Assembly: GCA_965201045.1 (NCBI GenBank)
Contig: OZ241746.1
Location: 1,178,001 to 1,242,000 of the forward strand
DNA from: JAPORK01 sp026710285
GTDB taxonomy: Bacteria > Pseudomonadota > Gammaproteobacteria > Pseudomonadales > Endozoicomonadaceae
Direction of reading: 5' to 3'
Length of the DNA: 64,000 bases
Position numbers and translations under genes: made by a program. Below the pieces are notes generated by a model, which saw only the letters and a program-made list of their open reading frames with translations, made no database searches and was not told the origin of the DNA. Shown here piece after piece: positions 47,698-57,200 of this stretch. Each line of letters opens with the position of its first letter. Position 1 is the first letter of the stretch.

Positions 47698-50600
47698 TTA
47701 TTCTAATAGCATAAACAGATCAATCTTTACTGTATGACTTTCTCTGTTCCTAAATTGTTTAATTAACGAGTCATAATCTACACCTTTGTGTGAAATAGAA
47801 CCATCAAAATGGAAAATATATGATTTCCATTTAGTTGGCAACCGTTCTACAATACTCATGTGAACTTTAGACCCAATCACTGCTATTTTATTCATTGGAA
47901 TTAAATTGTGTATTTTCCAGTAATCATCCTGGGCTTGAGATATGATCTTAACCCTACTTCCCGGAGGTGCTACTGCATATAACACCTTAACAACCATGAT
48001 ATTATACTCTTCATAATTCTTAATATTTTTTTCAAGCTGTAAAGATCGTCGTGCAATTAAAAAATCTTTAAATAAGTTAATATCCAACTCTTTCTGTGCA
48101 AACATAGAAGTTATAAGAATTGTGCCTGAATCACACCCTATGTTATTCCTGCAGGCGGATGAACTTAAAATCTTATATATTGTAACCACATCATCCATAT
48201 TTTTAAATCTGAGATTATTGTTATCAGAAGATACAAGACCTGGTGCTTCACTCATGAATAGCTCCTCGAGGAACTCTTCTATATAAAGACCATGATTTAC
48301 TAAACCTTCGTCGTTATCATCATAAACAGAAGCTGCACACAAAGCAGGCTTTTTTGATAGTTTACCAAAAACTTTTAGCATACTCAGGGGTCGATAAACT
48401 GTCTTCTCCTCTGCAAATGTACTAAATTCTCCGGCTGCCTCCACACCCCAAAAAGTAAATATTGCACCTGTTGCAATCACAGCAACCATCTGGGTAACAC
48501 CCACTATTGCAGATGTGGTGTTAAGACCTTTGTTTGCAGGCACAACTGCTGTGGCAACAGGGACACAGCCACCAACCGCCGCAATTCCCATAGTTACTGT
48601 TGCTAATGCTGTACTCCCGGCGCTGGCAATTGTTGCTCCCAGCGCTGCAATGGTTAACCCGGTAGCAACGACTGATGTAGCAAGATTTACCCATTTATTG
48701 TGAAGCGCTCCCAGCCCTGCTGTACCGATATAACCCGCCCATTTGAAAATGGTTCCCATCCATTGTGGTATATTTCCGTCAGGGTCAATATTCATTACAG
48801 GATTATTGCCTGCAAAACAGTAGCCAGCCCCCTGTGGATCTTCACTTAAGAAATAACGTTGGTTTGGATTATAAACTCTGTTTCCTGCACCTAAAAATTG
48901 CCACCCGGTCAGAGTGTCTGTGCGCTCACCATTAAAGCCATATGATATTACCTGATCAGATGATGGCTGAGCCTGTTTCCATACCATGCCATAAGGGCTG
49001 TAAACACTATATTGAATCGGTTTGTATACAGACTTATTTTGTTGTTTACTTAAAATACTGACAATGTCTCCTTTATAATTATTTTCATAATATTCACTAA
49101 TAACGCCATCTGTTGTTTTAGCTACCCCCTGATAACCAGTAATATGTACAGATTGCCCTGGCACATCTAGCTGTTCATTAATCAATATATCTGACCGGTA
49201 AAAGAGATAACGGGTATTTTGCTGGTGTTTTTCTATTACTTCTCTGTTACTACCGTCATAAACATAGATACTATGATTGCCATTATGCACAATAACTTTA
49301 GCAACTTGATTAAAAGCATTATAAAAAATATGATTTTTTTCTACGTCTACGGTCACATTTCCTGCTGCATCATAAATCAAATGTCTTATAATGGGTGTAC
49401 TTTGATTCCATGAGGTATTGATGTGCTGAATACGTAAAGGAGTCACAGAATTACTGTATTCATAAGCTGTTACTTTACTCACTGTTGTTTTTTGTTGTGG
49501 GTCTTGTAAATTTTCTACAACACTCTTTAATTGATTTAACAGTGTAAAAGTATATCTTTGCCGTGTAATAACTGGGACCTGTGTAAGTCCGGAACCATAA
49601 AAAACAGTATCCCGGGGACACAAAGGTAAACCGGAAGACCCATTACAAGTCATGGTAACTAAATTATTCAGGTCATCATATTTATAATTAAAAATACCAT
49701 ACTGACTATTACCTTTTTTTTGATACAGGGTAACAATATTGTTATAACGGTCATAACTAAAATTCCACTGTGAAATGAGTTGATCTCTTAGCGTATCAGT
49801 TACATCACGTTGATGCCCATAAGTATCATAAAGAATGTGCCTCTGCATTCCGCTACCATAATAAATAGTTTTGATACGGGAAAAACTATCGTAATGTACA
49901 GAAGATAATATTTTATTACCCCCGTTAAAAGCATGGTAAATGGTTTTTTTAACACGTCCCTGTTCATCATAAATAGTATTTGTTACATTTCCGGAAATAT
50001 CAGTAACACTAACAATACGTCTGTTTTTGTTATACTTCCATTGCAGCTTGTAATCAGGATAACTACCTTTGCCTTTATGCGACAATGAGCGTATCATTCC
50101 ATCAGCACTGTAATGATAAAAAGTAGTACCGGTAATGTCTGTTTTTTGTGTTGGAAGCGTGCTAACAAAATCATAGTTTACAGACCAGTGCTGTTTTCCA
50201 TCAATAAATTCAGTCAGTGGTAAATTGAGTACGTTATATCTCCATGATATACGATGTCCTTCCGGTGTTTTAATCAGATCAGGAATACCTTCTGACGTAT
50301 AATGATAAAAAGTTTTTCCTCTCTCTGCTTGAGAGCTCCATATTAATTGTCCTGCGGCATTATAATGTGCAGATGAAAGTAAATAATGAGCTCCGGAAAC
50401 ACCAAAAAACTGTATCGCAGTAATATGACCAGCCAGATCATAGGTTTTATGGGTTCGGTTACCTGCCGGATTAACTGTATCAGTAATCTGTCCCAATGCA
50501 TTGTAACATTGCCTGGTGACTCTTCCTGAAGAATCTTGTAAGACAGCTCTTCCAAAGCCATCATAAACTATAAATGAAACTTTATTAGTTTGCTTATCAC

Positions 50601-53157
50601 TTTGCAGACAGAGGGTTTTTATATTAGGTAAATGCCTATTGGGTGAAGGTAGTACCCAATATTTAACCGGTTTATTCAATATATTGTAGCGAGAGACTGA
50701 AAGTGGTGAGTATTCACCCTGTGCATTACGTTGATAATTAATCACACACCGGTACGCATCATCATAGCGTATAAAATCTGTTTCACCATTTGAAAGACGT
50801 ACACTGGTGACTCTTCCTGAATAATCATGCTCTGGTATAGCTGTTAATGTATAAGGTTTACCTGTTGAATCAAACTGATACACTTTATACGACGAAGTTT
50901 CACCATATTGATTGTAAGCAGCACTCTGTCTGAGCCACCAGTGATTGGGTGATGGTTTTCCATCAGCAGTTAATGCTTCATCAAAATTCATTAGTGTTCT
51001 GCCTGCACCATCAAAAATTATTTTGTTTTTTAATCCGGTGGGTGCAGTAATAATGACCTGATTTAAGGTATCTGAAACTGAATATTGGTAATGTCTGCTG
51101 GTAGCAAAAGGTGTACCAACAGCAAAATCTGTTTGTATGAGTCGACCCCATGTATCATAGTGATAAAGCTTAATATTCCTGCCGCCAGGTTCGACACTTT
51201 TTAATAACTGATTAGTGAACAAACTAATGGTTACAGCAGAGGAAAATTGCAATTTTTTATAACTTAACGTGGTTGTATTGTAGGAAGTTTTACGATAACC
51301 ATCATCACTTTTAATATAATAATAATTATTAATTAATGAAGTTAATAAAGTGTCTCCATTAACTCTTCCTGTTAAAATTGTTTGCTTTAACAGACCATAA
51401 CTTAAAGTATCATTTATGTTTTGATAATAATATCGAGTTATAGTTCTTTGTTGCTGCCCTGCCTGATAGGTTTGATGATCCAGCATTAGCGTATAACCAT
51501 GACCAGTGTGATTAATTATCTTACGATAATAGTTGTGAGTTATTACAGCGGGCGGTGAATGCTTATCAAACAGGTTGTCTGCAGGATACCGGATGACTGA
51601 TTCAATAAGCACACCAAAAGACCACTTTTTTAGTATGGGCGGACAGGCTGTATTACCTGTAACCGGACAATAATGTATTTTTGTTAAACGCCCATACTCG
51701 TCTGTAAAGCTAATCAATCTTCCCTTTTTATTATAAATACTTATGGTAGATGTAACCGATGGTAAAGAAGATATACCCCCCCAGACGCTGGTTTCTGTTT
51801 TTAGTGGCAGACTATAAGTCGATGGTAAATTAGCAAAAGTAGTGTGTGCACAACCATCAGGCTCATCAGTTCGACAAAAAAAATTGTGTACTTCTGAAAA
51901 AATATTTCCTGTTTTATTACTAATTTTTTTTATATCAATCAACAGATGATATTTATTATAAGTTTTAATTTCTTTTATAATTCCATTGTCTTTTTGTGTC
52001 TGATAAATGTAACTGGCAGGTGCTTCAAACAAAACATCTCTTAGTACATTGCCAATGGCTGACAGACCTGAATTATAACCAAGGTAATTATTTTCATTAC
52101 CATTAATCTTAGAATATTTATAACGATTAATGGATACCGGTTGCCCCATACCCGGATCAGTTTTTTCTGTAGAAGTAACACACAAGGAGGCTAATTTTGT
52201 ACCCGCATTTATCTTCATTGCATCAGTACAGTTGTATGCTATCTTCTTTTTTAACCCACTGGGATAAACGATCTGAGTGATAAGATTTCTTGCATAATAA
52301 ATATAAATACCTGCATATTTGTTGCTGTACGATAAGGGTAATGTAACAGCATTCAATTGATTGTTTTTATGGTTAATAAGTACTGAAACAAACCCTCCTT
52401 CGGTACCTCTGCTAACAACGATAATCTTGTTTTTTTTATAATGTAATGTAATTGCATGTCCCTCATCATCAACAACAGACTGTAATAAGTGTGTACCTGG
52501 CTTGTAAGCAAAATAAACATTCCATCCATCCTGTTGTTCTAATCGCGTTTCATAACCATCATGATTTAGTGTTTCCTGTAAGCCATTTGCATAAGTAATT
52601 ACAAAATGTGTATTTATGTCGCCACGGATATACATATCATGTAGTTTATGATACAAAGGCCACCAGTGACCATCTGCTTGTTTCCGTAAATAAAAATTTT
52701 GACCAAATGAAGTAATCAGTTGATGTGTTTGTGGATTAAAGTGAGTCAGGTTCCAGCTCCACCCTGCTCCGAGTCCGTCTTTATTAGTAAAACTATTGCT
52801 GCTATATAATACTTCAAGATCAATATTTGGACCGTGACCAAAATTACTTAACAGACTACCACTTTTAATATAAGCACCAAATACTCCGGTACGAGAATCT
52901 ACCTGTGAACCCCATAATTTTTTAAAATTAAAAGCATTAGACCAAAGTTCAGATGTGCCGTCTTGTGTTAACTTTTTTCTTGTTATATTTTTGTCAGTTT
53001 TTAACTGTTCATAATTATTTATACGGCTATATTTACGATCATGATTATTCTTAGCTTCACAAATAGTAAATACAGACTGTTGAGCTGTTAACAATAAAAA
53101 AATAAATAATGATCTGACAAAAGAAAAAAATATATCATCTTTTAAGAAAAAAAACAT
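47698..53157 (-). CDS. Large secreted YD/RHS-repeat protein (RHS-5)
   Basis: 1819 residues from the ATG at 53157 (a GTG at 53169 is in frame). Relative to RHS-1 and RHS-4 the usual start ATG is ATA and the AAGGGA site is AAAAGA, so an upstream start is needed. The signal is FVRSLFIFLLLTAQQSVF, ending near CEA-KN. Entry domain, YD core and core end (GNNPVMNIDPDGNIPQWMG) are typical. The tip keeps Cys (NNIGCDSGT), His (VHMSIV) and Asp (HFDGS) and ends MLLE. A (TTTTGA)10 tract lies 64-123 bases upstream and a T8 run follows the ATG, suggesting variable expression. No immunity gene adjoins. Confidence 0.87.
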   Translation of the reverse strand: MFFFLKDDIFFSFVRSLFIFLLLTAQQSVFTICEAKNNHDRKYSRINNYEQLKTDKNITRKKLTQDGTSELWSNAFNFKKLWGSQVDSRTGVFGAYIKSGSLLSNFGHGPNIDLEVLYSSNSFTNKDGLGAGWSWNLTHFNPQTHQLITSFGQNFYLRKQADGHWWPLYHKLHDMYIRGDINTHFVITYANGLQETLNHDGYETRLEQQDGWNVYFAYKPGTHLLQSVVDDEGHAITLHYKKNKIIVVSRGTEGGFVSVLINHKNNQLNAVTLPLSYSNKYAGIYIYYARNLITQIVYPSGLKKKIAYNCTDAMKINAGTKLASLCVTSTEKTDPGMGQPVSINRYKYSKINGNENNYLGYNSGLSAIGNVLRDVLFEAPASYIYQTQKDNGIIKEIKTYNKYHLLIDIKKISNKTGNIFSEVHNFFCRTDEPDGCAHTTFANLPSTYSLPLKTETSVWGGISSLPSVTSTISIYNKKGRLISFTDEYGRLTKIHYCPVTGNTACPPILKKWSFGVLIESVIRYPADNLFDKHSPPAVITHNYYRKIINHTGHGYTLMLDHQTYQAGQQQRTITRYYYQNINDTLSYGLLKQTILTGRVNGDTLLTSLINNYYYIKSDDGYRKTSYNTTTLSYKKLQFSSAVTISLFTNQLLKSVEPGGRNIKLYHYDTWGRLIQTDFAVGTPFATSRHYQYSVSDTLNQVIITAPTGLKNKIIFDGAGRTLMNFDEALTADGKPSPNHWWLRQSAAYNQYGETSSYKVYQFDSTGKPYTLTAIPEHDYSGRVTSVRLSNGETDFIRYDDAYRCVINYQRNAQGEYSPLSVSRYNILNKPVKYWVLPSPNRHLPNIKTLCLQSDKQTNKVSFIVYDGFGRAVLQDSSGRVTRQCYNALGQITDTVNPAGNRTHKTYDLAGHITAIQFFGVSGAHYLLSSAHYNAAGQLIWSSQAERGKTFYHYTSEGIPDLIKTPEGHRISWRYNVLNLPLTEFIDGKQHWSVNYDFVSTLPTQKTDITGTTFYHYSADGMIRSLSHKGKGSYPDYKLQWKYNKNRRIVSVTDISGNVTNTIYDEQGRVKKTIYHAFNGGNKILSSVHYDSFSRIKTIYYGSGMQRHILYDTYGHQRDVTDTLRDQLISQWNFSYDRYNNIVTLYQKKGNSQYGIFNYKYDDLNNLVTMTCNGSSGLPLCPRDTVFYGSGLTQVPVITRQRYTFTLLNQLKSVVENLQDPQQKTTVSKVTAYEYSNSVTPLRIQHINTSWNQSTPIIRHLIYDAAGNVTVDVEKNHIFYNAFNQVAKVIVHNGNHSIYVYDGSNREVIEKHQQNTRYLFYRSDILINEQLDVPGQSVHITGYQGVAKTTDGVISEYYENNYKGDIVSILSKQQNKSVYKPIQYSVYSPYGMVWKQAQPSSDQVISYGFNGERTDTLTGWQFLGAGNRVYNPNQRYFLSEDPQGAGYCFAGNNPVMNIDPDGNIPQWMGTIFKWAGYIGTAGLGALHNKWVNLATSVVATGLTIAALGATIASAGSTALATVTMGIAAVGGCVPVATAVVPANKGLNTTSAIVGVTQMVAVIATGAIFTFWGVEAAGEFSTFAEEKTVYRPLSMLKVFGKLSKKPALCAASVYDDNDEGLVNHGLYIEEFLEELFMSEAPGLVSSDNNNLRFKNMDDVVTIYKILSSSACRNNIGCDSGTILITSMFAQKELDINLFKDFLIARRSLQLEKNIKNYEEYNIMVVKVLYAVAPPGSRVKIISQAQDDYWKIHNLIPMNKIAVIGSKVHMSIVERLPTKWKSYIFHFDGSISHKGVDYDSLIKQFRNRESHTVKIDLFMLLE
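53147..53157 (-). promoter_or_regulatory. ATG followed by a T8 tract at the RHS-5 start
   Basis: The coding strand reads ATG then eight T. In the other paralogues this region is upstream of the start. Length change in the T-run would put the gene out of frame. Confidence 0.5.
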
Positions 53158-53216
53158 CACTGCATACACTCTTTTTATTTAAATACAAAATATTGTTATT
53201 TAAAGATTTTATGGCG

Positions 53217-53286
53217 TTGATTTTGATTTTGATTTTGATTTTGATTTTGATTTTGATTTTGATTTTGATTTTGATTTTGATTTTTT
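53217..53286. repeat. Hexanucleotide microsatellite (TTTTGA)10 upstream of RHS-5
   Basis: Ten perfect TTTTGA units fill 53221-53280, with a partial unit on each side. It lies in the 5' region of RHS-5, where promoter elements would sit. Confidence 0.97.
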
Positions 53287-53384
53287 ATTAAAGATAAGCG
53301 ACAGAATAATATAAATTTACAAATACTCTTACAAAATTTTATAAACTGACAAACCACAAAAAACATAAATACTATACTCATGAA

Positions 53385-53588
53385 ATGCATATTTTACACA
53401 ATAACTTTTTTATTAAAGATAGCAGCCAAACAAAGAACGACAATGCTGCGGAAAACCTCTCAACGCTGCGCCGCATAGCCCTGAACATTTTACAGCTTGA
53501 TAAAACCAGCAGCAGCATAAGGAGCAAAAGAAAGAAGGATTGCTGGAGTAATAGCTATCTACAAGGCTGCTTAAATCATTTATCATGA
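53385..53588 (+). pseudogene. ISAs1-family transposase, C-terminal remnant
   Basis: The frame reads NDNAAENLSTLRRIALNILQ, then LDKTSSSIRSKRKKDCWSNS and YLQGCLNHLS and stops. This is the standard ISAs1 C-terminus (NxAENLAxLRRIALNLLKxDKTxKxSIxxKRxxAGWDxxYLxxLL). Only this tail remains. Confidence 0.9.
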
Positions 53589-53599
53589 CTGGTGCGTAA

Positions 53600-53790
53600 G
53601 CCCTGCTATCGAAGTCTGGCTGCTTTTGGTCTCTGGGCTTTGACAGGCTCAGCCCACGGTTTTATGCCAAAAAGACTGGTATATTCGGTAATAGGCAACC
53701 TGCCAGGATAAAAATAAGAACTTAAAAAGTGTAACTAAAAGACAGACCCTGAAGGGCGAGGCTTTACGGTGTGCCTGGTAAAAAACATAA
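53600..53790 (+). repeat. Dispersed repeat, 'GACTAAGAGACAG' family
   Basis: It contains GGCTTTGACAGGCTCAGCCC, ACTGGTATATTCGGTAATAG, GTGTAACTAAAAGACAGACC and GGGCGAGGCTTTACGG, matching 60310-60576 and 2895-3035. Slightly degenerate. Confidence 0.75.
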
Positions 53791-54211
53791 AATATTACAC
53801 GGTGCGTAATTTACAGATTTTTTACAGGCAACAAAATTATCTTCATATTATGATGCTCAACTCTTGCAAAATAAAAAAATAAGTGCACTTGATGGTAGCT
53901 AATATATACTATACTTTCAGTTAGCTTTTAACTGGTTAAAGTCATATTACCTCAAATGTTTTGTTCTCACCCAATTAAACGACAATTAATTTAGTTAAAT
54001 GCAATCAGGGTCTTTTTATAAAATGTATTTTTTCATACAAAGTATTTGAGTCAAATCTGCTGAAACTTTTTAAGAGCAAACTTATTATAGCCATTTTTTA
54101 TTTCACTATTTTTACCGTATTTTGCAATTTACACAGAATCTATCAAAAGCAGACTTATTATACTGTTACAGTCGATAATCTGATTGTTTTACTTTTGAGA
54201 GAATACCCAAA
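53791..54211. other. Upstream region of RHS-6
   Basis: AT-rich, no gene seen. It ends with GAGAGAATACCCAAAATG, a plausible ribosome-binding site and start for RHS-6. Confidence 0.4.
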
Positions 54212-54285
54212 ATGCTAAAACCATTTGAAAATTTTTTATATGAGAAGACCAATTTTTTAAACTGGTTCTTTCTTTTTTTTTTCTG
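54212..54285 (+). promoter_or_regulatory. Out-of-frame leader with a T10 tract before RHS-6
   Basis: ATG at 54212, preceded by GAGAG about 10 bases upstream, opens a frame MLKPFENFLYEKTNFLNWFF that meets a stop at 54302. A T10 run (54273-54282) lies inside its hydrophobic core. With T11 or T8 the frame would continue into the RHS-6 frame and complete a signal peptide like those of the other RHS proteins. Confidence 0.65.
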
Positions 54286-57200
54286 TTGTGCCAGCTATTC
54301 CTGATTATATCGCCCCGATTGTTAGCTTATAAGCCAGCCAGTATATCATTAGATTTTCATTTACACCACACGTTATCTCATCATACAGATAGTAAGGTTT
54401 TTAAAAAGCAACAAAATAAAACGAACCATTCCGGGTTGAAGACTGATGGAAATAGCGCTGTTTCTCTTTGGTCTAATGCATTTAATTTTCAGAAAAGCTG
54501 GGGAACGCAGGTAGATCCGCGTACGGGAACATTGACTACCTATACCAAAGTAGGCAGCATGATAAGCAATTTTGGACATGGACCAAATATTGATTTGGAG
54601 GTCAATTATAACAGTAACAGTCTGGCTGATCCTGATCATCTGGGGCAGGGGTGGAGTTGGAATTTGACCCACTTTAATCTTATCAATAACCAGCTGTCTA
54701 CTTCACAGGGAAAGCGTTTTAATTTACAGTGCAACAAAAGTGGTCAATGGCTGCCCCGCTACCATAAACTTAAAGATATTCAGATTGATGGTAGCAAGTC
54801 AACCCATTTCGTTATTACTTATGCCAATGGTTTGCGAGAAACTTTGAATCATGCGGGTTATGAAGTTCGGTTAGAGCAACAGGATGGCAGGTGGGTAAAA
54901 TTCTCTTATGTAACAGGAACACACCTGTTGAGTAGCATTCGTGATTACCAAAACCACAAAATTAGCTTAACCAGAAAAAAAGGGTTTATTACTATCACCA
55001 GCAATGATGCTGAAGGAAAGCGTTTTAATGTGTACCTTTGCCGCAAAGATAACAAATTAATCGATATTGCTTTACCTGAAGAAAATGGACAAATATTGCC
55101 TGTTATTCATATGAACTACCTTGGCAATCTGCTTTTGCGTATAACTTATCCAACAGGCTTACAAAAAAATATTAATTATAACTGCACCAATGCAGTTAAA
55201 ATTCCATTAAAAGGTTATAACAGAGGTCTGTGTGTGGTCGCACAAACTTCAGTAAATCCACAAGCGGGTCAACCAGAGATGATAACCCGGTATACTTACA
55301 ATGAAAGTAATGCAAATGAGCATAATTATCTCGGGTTTAATTCAGGACTGGACACTGAACCGGAATCAAATGCTGATGCACTGTTTGAAACACCAGCCAG
55401 TTATACTTACAAAACAACAGAAGATAACGGAATAACCAGACAGGTCCGTACTTATAATAAATATCATTTGTTAATTGATGCAAAAATAATCAGTGATAGC
55501 ACAGATCATCTGCTTACACAGGCACATAACTTCTTTTGTAATACCCGTCAGAGTAATGGCTGTACTCACAGCAAATTCGAAGATTTACCCGTCACCTATA
55601 GTCTTCCGCTAAAAACAGTTACCAGGAACTGGGGTGAAAATACAGGACCTCCGGCAACCGAAATAACTGAGCAGCAGTATGATACTCGTGGACGACTGGT
55701 AAGCAAAACAGACACTTATGGACGCACAGAAAAAATTAGTTATTGTCCATCAAAAGGAGACACCAGTTGTCCGGCTGAACCATCCGGATGGTCGTTAAGT
55801 AGCCTGGTAGAGTCGGTGACTCGCTATCCTTCGTACAGAATACCAGGTGCATCAGACCTGCCGGTGATAATACAGCATAATTACTATACAAAAGAACCCA
55901 ACAGGAGTGGAAACGGGTATATTTTAACACTCATACGAAAAGAAATTAAATCGGGTAATCAACAGGTTGTGACAACGCAACAATATTACAATAACCACCA
56001 GGATGATTTTAGGTATGGACTGGTTAAAACAGTTACTATAAAGGGTACGGTATCACCTGCTGCAACATTTAACTCAGTAACAAAAAATTTTTATTATATT
56101 TTAAATGCTGATCATACGACTAAAACCATGTATACAGCTGTAAAGCTTGAGCAGAATCAGTTTAAGCGATCATCAACAGTTACAACCAGCCTGTATACTA
56201 ATCAGACCATTGAGCGTACTGATGCAGAAAACAAAAATATTACCCGCTATCATTATGACCATTGGGGGCTAATAATACAGGTTGATTATAGTGCAGATAC
56301 TGTATTTTCATTTAGCAAGCGTTATGCATACACTATCTCTCCCGGATATCTCCGGTTGATTATCACCAATGGTCATGGTTTAAGCAAAAAAATCATTTTC
56401 GACGGAGCCGGACGACCATTAAAAATTTTTACTGGTTATATAACAAGTGCAGGAAAAGCCATACCTGGTATGTGGCTTGCGGTTAAAAGCATAAACTATG
56501 ATTTACATGGTCGTATATATGCAGAACATACTTATTATGTAGATAACACAGAACAACTCCATCAACTTATAACTACCTTTGAGTATGATGCGCTGGGAAG
56601 AATCTACAAAGTTCATCTGCCTGATCAGGAGATACAGGTAAAAATGTATGATGACCCCGATCGCTGTACCGTTAGTTTTAAGTATGACAACCAAAAGCAC
56701 TTCTCTCCCGTATCCATTATACACGGCAATATATTGGATAAACCGATAGAAAAAATGGTATTACCGGTAAGTTTTAGTCATGATTATTTTTCTGTACGTT
56801 CACTTTGTAAAGTCAGCAATAATGAGCCTGCTGCCAGAGTATCTTATATCACTTATGATGGTTTTGGCAGAAAAATTTCATTTATTGATCCGGCAGGAAG
56901 AAAAGTAACCATCACATACGATGTTGCAGGACGGGTGATAAAAACCACAGACCCTTTAGGCAATCAATTCAATAATGTTTATGATCTGTCAGGGAAAGTT
57001 ATTGAAAAATGGGTGATTCCTGTAAATGGTCATATACAATATTTACTTGCCTCTGCACAATACGATGCCGCAGGTGAGCTGCTTTGGAAGGCAGGAGAAG
57101 ATGGAAAAAAAACCCAATACACCTACACAGAAAATGGTCAGGTGGCAACAACTGTAATGCCTTCTGGTCATGTAGTATCATGGCAGTACAATGCGATTGG

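Noticed and set aside
53196..53390. 64-codon frame with an Asn-Gln repeat
   Set aside because: It is only the translation of the TTTTGA microsatellite on the - strand; no start signal and no protein-like remainder.
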